A stretch of DNA of 64,000 bases from Desulfobulbus sp. Tol-SR (GTDB lineage: Bacteria; Desulfobacterota; Desulfobulbia; Desulfobulbales; Desulfocapsaceae). Positions 53,480 to 61,998 of the stretch are shown piece after piece (the first letter of the stretch is position 1; every line of letters starts with the position of its first letter). Where the stretch lies: contig JROS01000039.1 in assembly GCA_000769715.1 (NCBI GenBank), forward strand, positions 1 through 64,000. The letters run 5' to 3'. Made by a program: the position numbers and the translations under genes. Under the pieces are notes generated by a model. The model did no database searches, was not told where the DNA came from, and saw only the letters and a list, made by a program, of their open reading frames with translations.

Positions 53480-54154
53480 TTACCAGATGATAGGCTGCTG
53501 ACCGTGGCGGATCAGGTATTCATTGCAACGGACGAAGATCCCCGACCCCAGAAAACCTCTGTGGGCTGAAAGGGGAGAAGGATGGCTGGTCTTGAGCACC
53601 AGATGTTTTCTGCGATCAATCAGCGGCTCCTTCTTCTGGGCGAAGGAGCCCCAGAGCATGAAAACCACGTGTTCCTTCAGTCGTGACACCGTCCTGATGA
53701 TGTCGTCCGTGAGTTCATGCCAGCCGAGATTGGCATGGGAATTGGGCTTCCTGGCGATGACGGTCAGGCTGGCATTGAGGAGCAGCACCCCTTGTTGGGC
53801 CAGTCGTGTCAGATCGCTATCGACACTGATCGGCTTCCCCTGGTAAATGCTGTCATTGATTTCCTTCAGGATATTGCGCAGCGATGGCGGTTCGGGGACC
53901 CCGTTTCTCACGGAAAAACAGAGTCCATGGGCCTCCGGGCCCTTCCCCGGATGGGCATTGATATACGGATCCTGACCGATTATCACCACCTTGACACTAT
54001 CAAGACTGGTGACCCTCATCGCATCGAACACGTGTTGACGCGGAGGATAGACCGGCTCTCCAGAGGCCGCCGGTCCATAGGCCTTTTGGACCAGTTCCCT
54101 GTGCACACCCTGCCGCATCAGCGGCACCTGTTCTTCCCAGAGCAATTTTCTCAC
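53480..54154 (-). CDS. ung: Uracil-DNA glycosylase (family 1), with an altered GQDPY loop
   Basis: Removes uracil from DNA. The 224-residue protein has VIIGQDPY (catalytic D62), AHGLCFSV, LLLNASLTV, FMLWGSFAQKK and the C-terminal HPSPLSAHRGF with the catalytic histidine. The loop after GQDPY is odd: the usual GQDPYHGxGQAHG reads GQDPYINAHPGKGPEAHG, lacking the histidine and about six residues longer. The start is a GTG at 54154 with a stop not far upstream and no clear ribosome binding site; the N-terminus is a few residues shorter than usual. Confidence 0.9.
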   Translation of the reverse strand: MRKLLWEEQVPLMRQGVHRELVQKAYGPAASGEPVYPPRQHVFDAMRVTSLDSVKVVIIGQDPYINAHPGKGPEAHGLCFSVRNGVPEPPSLRNILKEINDSIYQGKPISVDSDLTRLAQQGVLLLNASLTVIARKPNSHANLGWHELTDDIIRTVSRLKEHVVFMLWGSFAQKKEPLIDRRKHLVLKTSHPSPLSAHRGFLGSGIFVRCNEYLIRHGQQPIIW

Positions 54155-54226
54155 CAGTTTCTACAGAACAAACGCGACCGGTGTTACGCCATCCGGAGTT
54201 TCCCCATCACGTAAGAAGTGCCATGA

Positions 54227-55426
54227 TCAGGCTGCGGTCACCGTCCTTTTGGAGCCGTAATGAAGCGCCTGAATCTGCGCGATCAGATCGTTTTCACCCA
54301 ACGATGAGATTGACGAACAATTGTTGCGGATCAGGGTGCCCAAACCCTTGCAATAGCATTCGGCTGGGTCCAGCATCAATGCCGTGCCTTGGGCCTCCAC
54401 GAGCGCCTGCATTCCTGCGGCGCCGCCATGGGCATCACCCGAGAGGATTATTCCCGCGGTCCGATTCCTGAACACGGCGGCGGTCGATGACAGCAGCAAA
54501 TCGAGAGGACTTTTGCCATCATCACTGGATAGCTGCTGAAAACTGTAATTGGCGCTATAGGGTTTGAGGCCGAACAACTCCGTGCCGGAGACGATATAGC
54601 AATTTCCTCCATCGATGCACATGTTTTCCCGGGCCCGGATCACCTTCATTGAGCATATCGAGTTCAGGTATTCGGTAAAGGAGCTGACCGCATTCTCCTC
54701 GTCAAAGATGACGACGATCAGCGCCCCTCCCATATCCGCATCCAGTTTTGGCACGATGTTGAGCAGATTGCGAAAACAACCCGAACCACCGGCCAGAATC
54801 GAAATGAAATTATTCCTCCTGAATTTATCGAAATGATTCCGAATTTCGATGATATCCCCGCAATTTTGACAACGGATCTCCCGCAGGACCAGATCTCTGT
54901 CTCCGTCAACACTCTGCCGGGTACCGCATTCCTCGCAAAAAATTATCTGCTTTTCTCGGGACAGCCTGGCCTGATGGCCTTTCTGCAGCGTAAAAATCGG
55001 TTCGATTGATCGTACCGTGTTACCGGCGGCGTTAATCACTTTCTGAATGACGATCTGGCCATAGATCTCAATATTATGTTCCTGGAACAGAAAATCCTTG
55101 CAGATAAAATCCACCGCACCATTTTTCAGGGTATCGAAGCAGCGGGCCGTCCCTTCACTGGTGAGACTGGAGAACATGATGATGGGCGTAGGGCAATGGA
55201 TCATCAGGTGCTGGAGGGCAGTCATCCCATCCATTACCGGCATCTCGAGGTCCATGAGTATGACATCAGGCGTTTGTTTCAGCACGAGTTCAAGTGCTTC
55301 GATGCCGTCCCTTGCTTCACCAATGATCTCGATATCGATTGTATTTTCAAATATGTCGCGAAGAAAACGTCGGAAAACGAGAGAATCATCCGCGATCAAA
55401 ACCGTTATCTTTCCCGATAGTTGCAT
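54227..55426 (-). CDS. CheB-like response regulator with a zinc ribbon and degenerate methylesterase domain
   Basis: The 399-residue protein begins with a complete receiver domain: acidic pair D13-D14, phospho-site D59 in MDLEMPVMDG, S86 and K110. A linker contains C164-x2-C167-x18-C186-x2-C189, an apparent zinc ribbon (CEECGT / CQNCGD) not found in ordinary CheB. The C-terminal part keeps CheB landmarks (FISILAGGSGCFRNL for ISIGASTGG; GIILSGDAHGGAAGMQAL for GVLLTGMGxDGAxGM), but the catalytic Ser, His and Asp positions appear replaced. It is probably not an esterase but a phospho-regulated binding protein. No chemotaxis genes are near. ATG 55426 is the family start. Confidence 0.82.
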   Translation of the reverse strand: MQLSGKITVLIADDSLVFRRFLRDIFENTIDIEIIGEARDGIEALELVLKQTPDVILMDLEMPVMDGMTALQHLMIHCPTPIIMFSSLTSEGTARCFDTLKNGAVDFICKDFLFQEHNIEIYGQIVIQKVINAAGNTVRSIEPIFTLQKGHQARLSREKQIIFCEECGTRQSVDGDRDLVLREIRCQNCGDIIEIRNHFDKFRRNNFISILAGGSGCFRNLLNIVPKLDADMGGALIVVIFDEENAVSSFTEYLNSICSMKVIRARENMCIDGGNCYIVSGTELFGLKPYSANYSFQQLSSDDGKSPLDLLLSSTAAVFRNRTAGIILSGDAHGGAAGMQALVEAQGTALMLDPAECYCKGLGTLIRNNCSSISSLGENDLIAQIQALHYGSKRTVTAA

Positions 55427-55593
55427 AGTATCACGTTTCCATGACTCAATCACGTTGACTATACTGAGAAAAAATCCCCTCTCCAACCCGATCCGGAGCC
55501 GCCTGCACCACCGGTTGTTTCAGCATGGAACTGCATCCCGACACTTTCGAGTTCCACAATATTCCCGTATCCTGCTTCGATCTCGACCGTCGA

Positions 55594-56250
55594 CTATTGC
55601 CCAGCTTTGCCTTGATACAGCTTATTCGCTCGAATATACCGGTAAACCACCTCTGGAACCATATCATTGATTGGTTCTCCCAGTCGAATTTTTCGCCTGA
55701 TTGTCGATGAGGATACAGTCAGCGGAGCCTTGGTCAGGAAATAGATCGGCAACCTGTCGTCATTGCTTTTCCACATGTGACCAGCCGTGGAATACCCCAG
55801 CTCCCCGGCAAGTTGTGCCTTGAGGGGGGCGAGCTTTTCTCTTTCCCGTTCCGAGACGACGAAGGACGCCATTGCCAGCAGTCGGTTGTATTCCTTCCAG
55901 GTCTGTATCTCCAGAAATGCGTCCAGTCCGGTGAGAAAATAGAAATCGGTGTCCGGGGCATACTGTCGATGAAAATTGCGCAATGTTTCGACGGTATAGG
56001 TGGGCACCGGAAGTTGTGCTTCCACCAGCGAACATTCAAATTCAGTTCGATCGTGCAGGGCCAGCCTGAGCATCTCGACCCGGTGGTGGAATGGAGTCAA
56101 TTCGGATGCCGCCTTATGCGGCGGCATCGCGGCCGGAATAAAGACTATCCTGTCCAGTCCGCATTCGGACAGCGCTGACTCAGCAAGGCGGAGATGCCCG
56201 TAATGTACCGGATCGAAGGTCCCGCCGAACAGGCCGATCCGTGCCCTCAA
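55594..56250 (-). CDS. nadD: Nicotinate-nucleotide adenylyltransferase
   Basis: Adenylates nicotinate mononucleotide in NAD synthesis. The 218-residue protein has GLFGGTFDPVHYGHLRLAE with the T/HxGH nucleotidyltransferase motif, PAAMPPHK, LTGLDAFLEIQTWKEY and the C-terminal VSSSTIRRKI (ISSTxIR). The start is a TTG overlapping the proA stop (TTGA), so it is coupled to proA, an arrangement common in deltaproteobacteria. Confidence 0.94.
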   Translation of the reverse strand: MRARIGLFGGTFDPVHYGHLRLAESALSECGLDRIVFIPAAMPPHKAASELTPFHHRVEMLRLALHDRTEFECSLVEAQLPVPTYTVETLRNFHRQYAPDTDFYFLTGLDAFLEIQTWKEYNRLLAMASFVVSEREREKLAPLKAQLAGELGYSTAGHMWKSNDDRLPIYFLTKAPLTVSSSTIRRKIRLGEPINDMVPEVVYRYIRANKLYQGKAGQ

Positions 56251-57512
56251 CTGCGAACCTGCCCCTGGCCGAAAACGACAAATTTCCGGGTGGTCAACTC
56301 CTCCAGTCCCATCGGTCCATAGGCATGCAGTTTGGTCGTGCTGATGCCGATCTCCGCGCCCAGCCCCAGCTGACCGCCGTCGTTGAACCGGGTCGAGGCG
56401 TTGACCATGACGGCCGAGGCGTCGATGGTGGCGATGAACTCCTGGGCCGTCGAGTAGTTCTCGGTAATAATCGCCTCGGTATGCTGCGACCCGTATTGCT
56501 GGATATAGGTGCGCGCCTCATCGAGGCTGTCGACCACCCGAACGACGAGCTTCAGATCCAGATATTCCCGGCCCCAGTCGTCATCCCCGGCGGCGGTCAT
56601 CTGCGGCAGGATCCGCAGGCAGCGGGGGCAGCCGCGCAATTCAACCCCATTTTTGCTTAATGCATCAGCGATTATCGGGAGATATGATTCGGCGACAGCC
56701 CGGTCGAGCAGGAGCCCTTCCAGGGCATTGCATACCCCCGGCCGCTGTACCTTGGCGTTGAGGATAATCGGCGTCGCCTTGTCGAGATCGGCATCCTTGT
56801 CGACAAAGATATGACAGACCCCCTTGTAGTGTTTCAACACCGGAATTTTAGAGGTTTCGGTGACAAACCGTATCAGTCCCTCCCCTCCTCGCGGGATGAC
56901 GAGATCGATATACTGTTCCTGGGCGAGCATGATATTGACGGCCTGGCGGTCGGTTACCGGGATGACCTGAGCGGCGTTTTCATCAACCCCTTCCTCGGCA
57001 AAGGCCCGCTGGAGAATCGTCGCCAGGGCCATGTTGCTGTGCAGAGCCTCCGATCCCCCCCGCAGGATAACGGCGTTGCCCGCCTTGAGACACAGGGCCG
57101 CGGCGTCAATCGTCACATTCGGCCGTGATTCGTAGATCATGGCGATGACCCCCAGCGGGACCCGCATCCGGCCAACCAGCAGGCCGTTCGGCCGTTTGAC
57201 CATCTCCCGGATCGCACCGACCGGATCCGGCAGGGCGCAGACTTCCCGCAGCCCGGTAATCATCGAGGCGATGACTGCATCGGATAGCTCGAGCCGATTG
57301 AGCATCGCCGCCGACAGGCCTTTTTCCTTCCCCAACTGGAGATCCCTGCCGTTCTCCGCCTGGATATATTCCTTTTCCGCCTCGAGGAGAGCGGCGATCC
57401 GCAGCAGGACGGCATTCTTTTTGGCGGTCGAGAGCGACATCAGCGAGTACGAGGCCTTCCGGGCCTGCCGGGCGATGGTGTCGATAATCTGTGCGAGAGA
57501 GGTGTTGTCCAT
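56247..57512 (-). CDS. proA: Gamma-glutamyl phosphate reductase
   Basis: NADPH-dependent second step of proline synthesis. The 421-residue protein has the start region QARKASYSLMSLSTAKKNAVL, IPLGVI-type RVPLGVIAMIYESRPNVT, VIPRGGEGLI and the catalytic cysteine in QRPGVCNALEGLL. ATG 57512 has AGGATC upstream and fits the family. It follows proB by 29 bases and overlaps nadD. Confidence 0.96.
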   Translation of the reverse strand: MDNTSLAQIIDTIARQARKASYSLMSLSTAKKNAVLLRIAALLEAEKEYIQAENGRDLQLGKEKGLSAAMLNRLELSDAVIASMITGLREVCALPDPVGAIREMVKRPNGLLVGRMRVPLGVIAMIYESRPNVTIDAAALCLKAGNAVILRGGSEALHSNMALATILQRAFAEEGVDENAAQVIPVTDRQAVNIMLAQEQYIDLVIPRGGEGLIRFVTETSKIPVLKHYKGVCHIFVDKDADLDKATPIILNAKVQRPGVCNALEGLLLDRAVAESYLPIIADALSKNGVELRGCPRCLRILPQMTAAGDDDWGREYLDLKLVVRVVDSLDEARTYIQQYGSQHTEAIITENYSTAQEFIATIDASAVMVNASTRFNDGGQLGLGAEIGISTTKLHAYGPMGLEELTTRKFVVFGQGQVRS

Positions 57513-57541
57513 ATCTTGATCCTGAATACTGCGCATCCGGT

Positions 57542-58699
57542 TCACAGAATAACGAGGTTGTCGCGGTGGATGACCTCGTCGCTGTCCTTGAAGCCAAGGA
57601 CTCCGATGATCTGATCTGATTTCAGACCCTTGATTTTTTCAACATCGCGCGAGGAATAGCTGATCAACCCGACTGCGACGACAGTCCCGTCGGCAGCGAG
57701 ACAGCGGACGGAATCGCCGACGCCGAATTCACCCTCCACCGCCTGAATGCCGGAGGGAAGCAGGCTTTTCCCCTTGCCGGCAATGGCCTGGACGGCCCCG
57801 TCGTCAAGGACGAGGGCCCCTTTCGGCTTCAGCACAAAGCTGATCCAGTGCTTGCGGCTGTGCATTTTTTCCCGGCGTGGGAGAAAAAAGGTGCCGACCA
57901 ATTCGCCGCCGAACAACCCCTGGAGGATATCCTGCCGCCTTCCAGGGCCGATAAAGGCGCTGCCGCCGCGAATCGTAACCATCTTCGCGGCCTTCAGTTT
58001 GCTGGTCATGCCCCCTGTCCCGACATCGCTCCTGCTGCCGCCGACCATCTGTTCGATCTCCGGAGTGATCTCGGCCACGGTATATATCGGCGCCGCGTCC
58101 TTATCGGCGGTCGGATCACCATTGTACAACCCGTCGACATCGGTCAGGCAGATGAACATGTCGGCCTCGATGATATTGGTGACCAGGGCGCCGAGGGTAT
58201 CATTGTCGCCGAAGCGCAATTCCTTGACGGAAACCGTGTCGTTTTCGTTGATGATCGGGATGACGCCGAAGCGGAACAGGGTCATGATGGTATTGCGGAC
58301 ATTGAGAAACCTGTCCCGGTCGGCGAGATCGGAGTAGGTCAGGAGAATCTGGGCGATATTTTTTCCATGACGGGCAAATGCCTCTTCGTAGGTCTGCATC
58401 AGACTCGATTGTCCGATCGCTGCAAAGGCCTGTTTTTCCGGAAGACTTATATCACCATGGGGGACAAAGGAGATTTTTTTCTTGCCTGCTGCCACCGCCC
58501 CGGACGTTACAAGAATTACTTCCCGCCCGCTGCTGTGCAGAAAGCTGATTTCCTTGGCGAGGTTCTGAACGACTGCCCGGTTGATACCGTTTTTGTCGGT
58601 GAGGATGGCGCTGCCGACTTTGATGACAACTCTTCTGGCCTTATCGAACAAGGTCTGACGGAAATAGAGCCCATCATCGCGTTGCACCTGAATAGTCAT
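57542..58699 (-). CDS. proB: Glutamate 5-kinase with PUA domain
   Basis: First step of proline synthesis. The 385-residue protein has the amino acid kinase domain (RVVIKVGSAILTD, VTSGAVAAGKKK, NENDTVSVKELRFGDNDTLGALV, DVGTGGMTSKLKAAK) and a C-terminal PUA domain from about residue 285 (KGALVLDDGAVQAIAGKGKSLLPSGI). Feedback inhibition by proline is a family property. It heads proB-proA-nadD. Confidence 0.96.
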   Translation of the reverse strand: MTIQVQRDDGLYFRQTLFDKARRVVIKVGSAILTDKNGINRAVVQNLAKEISFLHSSGREVILVTSGAVAAGKKKISFVPHGDISLPEKQAFAAIGQSSLMQTYEEAFARHGKNIAQILLTYSDLADRDRFLNVRNTIMTLFRFGVIPIINENDTVSVKELRFGDNDTLGALVTNIIEADMFICLTDVDGLYNGDPTADKDAAPIYTVAEITPEIEQMVGGSRSDVGTGGMTSKLKAAKMVTIRGGSAFIGPGRRQDILQGLFGGELVGTFFLPRREKMHSRKHWISFVLKPKGALVLDDGAVQAIAGKGKSLLPSGIQAVEGEFGVGDSVRCLAADGTVVAVGLISYSSRDVEKIKGLKSDQIIGVLGFKDSDEVIHRDNLVIL

Positions 58700-58740
58700 G
58701 ATTTCAGAGCGGAAGAGAATTCATTTGTATAACCGTCGGC

Positions 58741-59772
58741 TCAGGGGGCGTCTTTGCTCTCATCAGACGACAGGTCGGGATGCTCGGCCTCGGCAAGATA
58801 ATCCTCAAGCACCTGCTTCAGTTCTTCAATACCATGCCCTGTCAGGCAAGAGAGCGAAACGGGTTCAAAACCTTTATCACGAAACCATTTTGCCCGGCGT
58901 GGCACATCAGATGGGTCGATGAGATCAATCTTATTCAACACCAGAAAGCGTGTGCGTTCAACGAGTTCTTCCTTATATGCCTGGAGTTCTTTCTCGATGG
59001 TATAAAAGTTTTTTTTGAAATTGTCATCAGACACATCAATGATATGGAGGAGAATCCTGGTCCTCTCGATATGCCTCAGGAAATTATGCCCCAACCCGAC
59101 ACCGGCATGCGCCCCTTCGATCAGACCGGGGATATCGGCGATAATCACGGGTTCGCTGAACTTGAAGTGGAGAACGCCCAACTGCGGCTCCAGGGTGGTG
59201 AAGGGATAATCGGCTATTTTGGGATTGGCGGCGGAAAGTTTTGACAACAAGGTGGACTTGCCGGCATTCGGCAATCCAACCAGGCCGATATCGGCGATCA
59301 ATTTCAGCTCGATTCTGAGCCAGCGCTCTTCGCCGGGAACACCTTTCGAGGCAAACCGCGGCGTCCGGTTGGTCCCGGTGGCAAATCGGCTGTTGCCCAA
59401 TCCGCCATCACCGCCATGGGCGGCAATATAGGTATCACCATCGTGGAGGAGGTCGGCGAGAATCTCCCCGGTCTCGTCGTCCTTGATCATCGACCCGTTT
59501 GGGACCTCGATGATGCAATTTTCACCTTTTCTGCCGTGCATGTCTTTCCCTTGACCGCCACGACCTCGTTCCGCCTTGAAATGTGAGCGGAAGCGGAAAT
59601 CGATGAGGGATTGAATCTTCCTGCTGGTCCGGACGATCACATCGCCGCCCTTTCCCCCATCGCCGCCATTGGGCCCCCCCTTGGCAACGTATTTTTCCCG
59701 GCGAAAACTCACACAGCCATCACCGCCATCGCCGGCTTTGACAAAAAATTTCGCTTCATCGATGAAGGCCAT
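58741..59772 (-). CDS. obgE: GTPase ObgE/CgtA
   Basis: Ribosome-assembly and stress GTPase. The 343-residue protein has the glycine-rich Obg fold (FIDEAKFFVKAGDGGDGCVSF, GGPNGGDGGKGGD) and the G domain: G1 GLPNAGKSTLL, G3 DIPGLIEGA, G4 LNKIDLID and G5 SCLTGHG. The C-terminal tail is short and acidic. ATG 59772 fits the family start MAFIDEAKF. It is separated from rpmA by a terminator hairpin. Confidence 0.96.
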   Translation of the reverse strand: MAFIDEAKFFVKAGDGGDGCVSFRREKYVAKGGPNGGDGGKGGDVIVRTSRKIQSLIDFRFRSHFKAERGRGGQGKDMHGRKGENCIIEVPNGSMIKDDETGEILADLLHDGDTYIAAHGGDGGLGNSRFATGTNRTPRFASKGVPGEERWLRIELKLIADIGLVGLPNAGKSTLLSKLSAANPKIADYPFTTLEPQLGVLHFKFSEPVIIADIPGLIEGAHAGVGLGHNFLRHIERTRILLHIIDVSDDNFKKNFYTIEKELQAYKEELVERTRFLVLNKIDLIDPSDVPRRAKWFRDKGFEPVSLSCLTGHGIEELKQVLEDYLAEAEHPDLSSDESKDAP

Positions 59773-59822
59773 GATCAACCACAATTAAATAATATGAATT
59801 TGATATCGTTTCAGCATAAAAG

Positions 59823-59860
59823 AAAAAACTCGAATACCTCTAGCCGGTATTCGAGTTTTT
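59823..59860 (-). terminator. Terminator between rpmA and obgE
   Basis: Perfect 15-base arms (59824-59838 and 59846-59860) around a 7-base loop start with A5 and end with T5, so it can work in either direction. It separates the ribosomal protein operon from obgE. Confidence 0.92.
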
Positions 59861-59898
59861 GAACCTCCGCTGCTGTCGAAAGAAGAGTCTGATCAATA

Positions 59899-60156
59899 TC
59901 AGACTGCAGGATATACACTTACTCTTTTCTTATCCTTGCCGAATTCTTCGTATGTGACAATCCCGTCAACCGTGGCGAACAGAGTATAATCCCGGCCGCA
60001 ACCAACATTGGTGCCGGGATGAATCTTGGTACCGAGCTGACGGACAAGAATATTGCCAGCCTTGACCTCCTGACCGCCGAAGCGCTTAATTCCTCGTCTT
60101 TGACCGGAACTGTCACGTCCATTCCGTGAACTGCCGCCCGCTTTCTTATGCGCCAT
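59899..60156 (-). CDS. rpmA: Ribosomal protein L27
   Basis: The 85-residue large-subunit protein starts [20 protein letters not shown] and has [23 protein letters not shown]. Unlike the Firmicutes form there is no N-terminal cleavable extension. It lies 51 bases after rplU. Confidence 0.97.
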   Translation of the reverse strand: MAHKKAGGSSRNGRDSSGQRRGIKRFGGQEVKAGNILVRQLGTKIHPGTNVGCGRDYTLFATVDGIVTYEEFGKDKKRVSVYPAV

Positions 60157-60207
60157 TTCCTACTCCTTGTCTACCAGGATGAACACAGTCCTGATTCTTT
60201 GAAAATA

Positions 60208-60519
60208 TTATGCCGAAATTTCTTCTATCTTCAGACCGGTGAAGGACTGCCGATGACCTCGCTTGACCTGATAGCCCTTGCGCCGTTTTTTCTTGAACAC
60301 GATGATCTTCTTCGCCCGTCCCTGCTCGGCTATTTTTGCCACGACCTTGGCCGACTCGAGTACTGGTTGACCGATCTTTACATCATCGCCGTCGACCACC
60401 ATCAGGACCTCGTCCAAGTTGACGACGTCTCCGACATTCCCATCCAGCTTTTCGACACGCAATTGATCTCCACAGGCAACCTGATATTGTTTCCCGCCGG
60501 TTCGCACTATTGCATACAT
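60208..60519 (-). CDS. rplU: Ribosomal protein L21
   Basis: The 103-residue protein starts MYAIVRTGGKQYQVACGDQL, with VNLDEVLMV and the basic C-terminal KKRRKGYQVKRGHRQ typical of L21. First gene of the rplU-rpmA unit, with its own promoter upstream. Confidence 0.97.
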   Translation of the reverse strand: MYAIVRTGGKQYQVACGDQLRVEKLDGNVGDVVNLDEVLMVVDGDDVKIGQPVLESAKVVAKIAEQGRAKKIIVFKKKRRKGYQVKRGHRQSFTGLKIEEISA

Positions 60520-60589
60520 TGATATAAACCTCTTTTTATAAATATCTTTTCGATTTCAGCAAAGAACTGAATATACTTTGGAATCAGAA

Positions 60590-60618
60590 ATTAAACTTTC
60601 TTTCTCGTGAAATGTCAA
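60590..60618 (-). promoter_or_regulatory. Sigma-70 type promoter of rplU-rpmA
   Basis: On the minus strand a perfect TTGACA (60613-60618) is followed after 17 bases by TTTAAT (60590-60595), about 70 bases before the rplU start codon. Confidence 0.8.
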
Positions 60619-60693
60619 GCAGTTTTACAAGCGATCGACTGAAATGAAAGCCGTTGGAATGGTGGATAAATCGTGCGGTTGAATAGGCTGCCT

Positions 60694-61140
60694 TCAAACC
60701 GACCCTTCCAGACGTGCTTTTTCTTTTTCCTGACGAATGGCGCATGCCTTGGCAAAGGCCGCCTTTTTTCCATGCTTGCTGATCGAAACCGACGTTTTCC
60801 CCTGCTTCCCCTGATGCGTTACCCAACTCACCTCATACCTGTTGAGTTTTTCATTCAACCGCACGCCAACGACCCCGGTACCTGAGTTGCTGACGGTAAC
60901 CATGTGCTTGTTGGTTCTCACCTTGCCCAGTTTCTTCTCCATCTTGTCACGCCACGAAATGGCAGAGAGAAGACTTGAATATCTCCCACCGCATTTTCTG
61001 TCCGAGAAAAATTTTGAATGGGTCTTTCCTACGAATCTGACACGCACATACCATCCGTGAGTTCTTTTGGACTCTTGGTCAATTCGTGCGATATCCTTAT
61101 GTTTTTCCAAAAGCAACTTCTGTTTTTTGTCTTCTTCCAT
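60694..61140 (-). CDS. Small AP2-domain DNA-binding protein
   Basis: The 148-residue protein has two AP2-like modules and little else. The first reads HGWYVRVRFVGKTHSKFF with KCGGRYSSLLSAISWRDKM; the second GVVGVRLNEKLNRYEVSWV with KHGKKAAFAKACAIRQEK. This three-strand-plus-helix pattern (aromatic strands, a glycine, then an Ala-rich helix ending in R/K) is that of AP2 domains found in phage homing enzymes and integrases, and as stand-alone regulators in some bacteria. No nuclease or recombinase part is present. ATG 61140 is preferred. The target is unknown. Confidence 0.75.
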   Translation of the reverse strand: MEEDKKQKLLLEKHKDIARIDQESKRTHGWYVRVRFVGKTHSKFFSDRKCGGRYSSLLSAISWRDKMEKKLGKVRTNKHMVTVSNSGTGVVGVRLNEKLNRYEVSWVTHQGKQGKTSVSISKHGKKAAFAKACAIRQEKEKARLEGSV

Positions 61141-61212
61141 ATACAACCTCATATTCGGCCTCGCCGGCCTACATCCGATAAAAGTCTCCAGATGACAACA
61201 GTGTAAGAAAAA

Positions 61213-61332
61213 TGTATGCTCAAACTGCTACCATGAGAGGGGCTGATTTTTTTCAACCACCACAACGTCATATTGCCCGGCACGCTACTTAGCTTAGTCA
61301 GGTATTCCTGTCAACCTTTTTTTGAGCATACA
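61213..61332. repeat. 120-bp element bounded by perfect 12-base inverted repeats
   Basis: TGTATGCTCAAA (61213-61224) and TTTGAGCATACA (61321-61332) are exact inverted copies with 96 bases between them, in the gap between the divergent AP2 and MazG-like genes. No target duplication is seen at the ends. The size and terminal repeats resemble a miniature mobile element; a paired operator or long hairpin are alternatives. Confidence 0.5.
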
Positions 61333-61413
61333 GCCGACACAGAGACACACGGCTGAATTGCAGGTTTGGGCAATCCAACCACTCCCTCCGTTATCTTTTA
61401 CATTCTAAGACCA

Positions 61414-61803
61414 ATGACATCAACATCAAGCCACTTTTCAAATCTCCTGGGAACCGTCAGGAAACTGCTCGGCGAGCAAGGCTGCCCCTGGGACAAACGC
61501 CAAACGAATACTTCCCTCAGCAAGTATCTCAAATCCGAACTCGACGAGCTCATCGCCGCGATTGACAATGGCGATCACGAGAATATCTGCGAAGAACTTG
61601 GAGACCTGCTCTACCTCATTCTATTGATATCCGAAATCAATAACAGGGATGGTTTTTTTTCCATCGATGCTGTCATCCATTCCATCGACGCCAAACTTGT
61701 TCGTCGTCACCCTCATGTATTCGAAAAATTTTCGATAATGAGCGATGACGAATTACGCGAACAATGGCTAGCCATCAAATCGAAAGAGAAAATATCAAAA
61801 TAA
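61414..61803 (+). CDS. MazG-like nucleotide pyrophosphohydrolase
   Basis: The 129-residue protein is a single MazG domain. It starts with LLGTVRKLLGEQGCPWDKRQT and has the metal-binding pattern ExxE...ExxD in SELDELIAAIDNGDHENICEELGDLLYLI. Full-length MazG has two domains; here only one is present. Substrate may be a non-canonical NTP. ATG 61414 is chosen from the family start; the ribosome binding site is weak. It ends just upstream of the rpsF promoter. Confidence 0.9.
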   Translation: MTSTSSHFSNLLGTVRKLLGEQGCPWDKRQTNTSLSKYLKSELDELIAAIDNGDHENICEELGDLLYLILLISEINNRDGFFSIDAVIHSIDAKLVRRHPHVFEKFSIMSDDELREQWLAIKSKEKISK

Positions 61804-61805
61804 AA

Positions 61806-61834
61806 TTGACACTATATCGTTCAAAGAATATACT
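61806..61834 (+). promoter_or_regulatory. Sigma-70 type promoter of the rpsF operon
   Basis: Perfect TTGACA (61806-61811), 17-base spacer, and TATACT (61829-61834), beginning 3 bases after the MazG-like stop codon. It gives a leader of about 155 bases before rpsF. Confidence 0.88.
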
Positions 61835-61898
61835 GTTTAATTTTCGTTGCACCAGCTCGAGTTCGTTATCAGTTCCCGCACTGACTACGACCAGAGCC

Positions 61899-61922
61899 GT
61901 TGATCCTGCGTGCAGGATCAAC
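61899..61922 (+). promoter_or_regulatory. Leader hairpin of the rpsF operon
   Basis: GTTGATCCTG (61899-61908) and CAGGATCAAC (61913-61922) form a perfect 10-base stem with loop CGTG. A second smaller stem (GCCCC / GGGGC) lies at about 61932-61955. Leaders of rpsF-rpsR operons in many bacteria bind the S6:S18 complex for autoregulation; whether this leader does so is inference. Confidence 0.4.
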
Positions 61923-61998
61923 CACCTCTTCGCCCCTGATACGATGACGGGGCCAACAGGGCATGAGCCCAAACAACATGAGTCCACGAGGAGGAACC

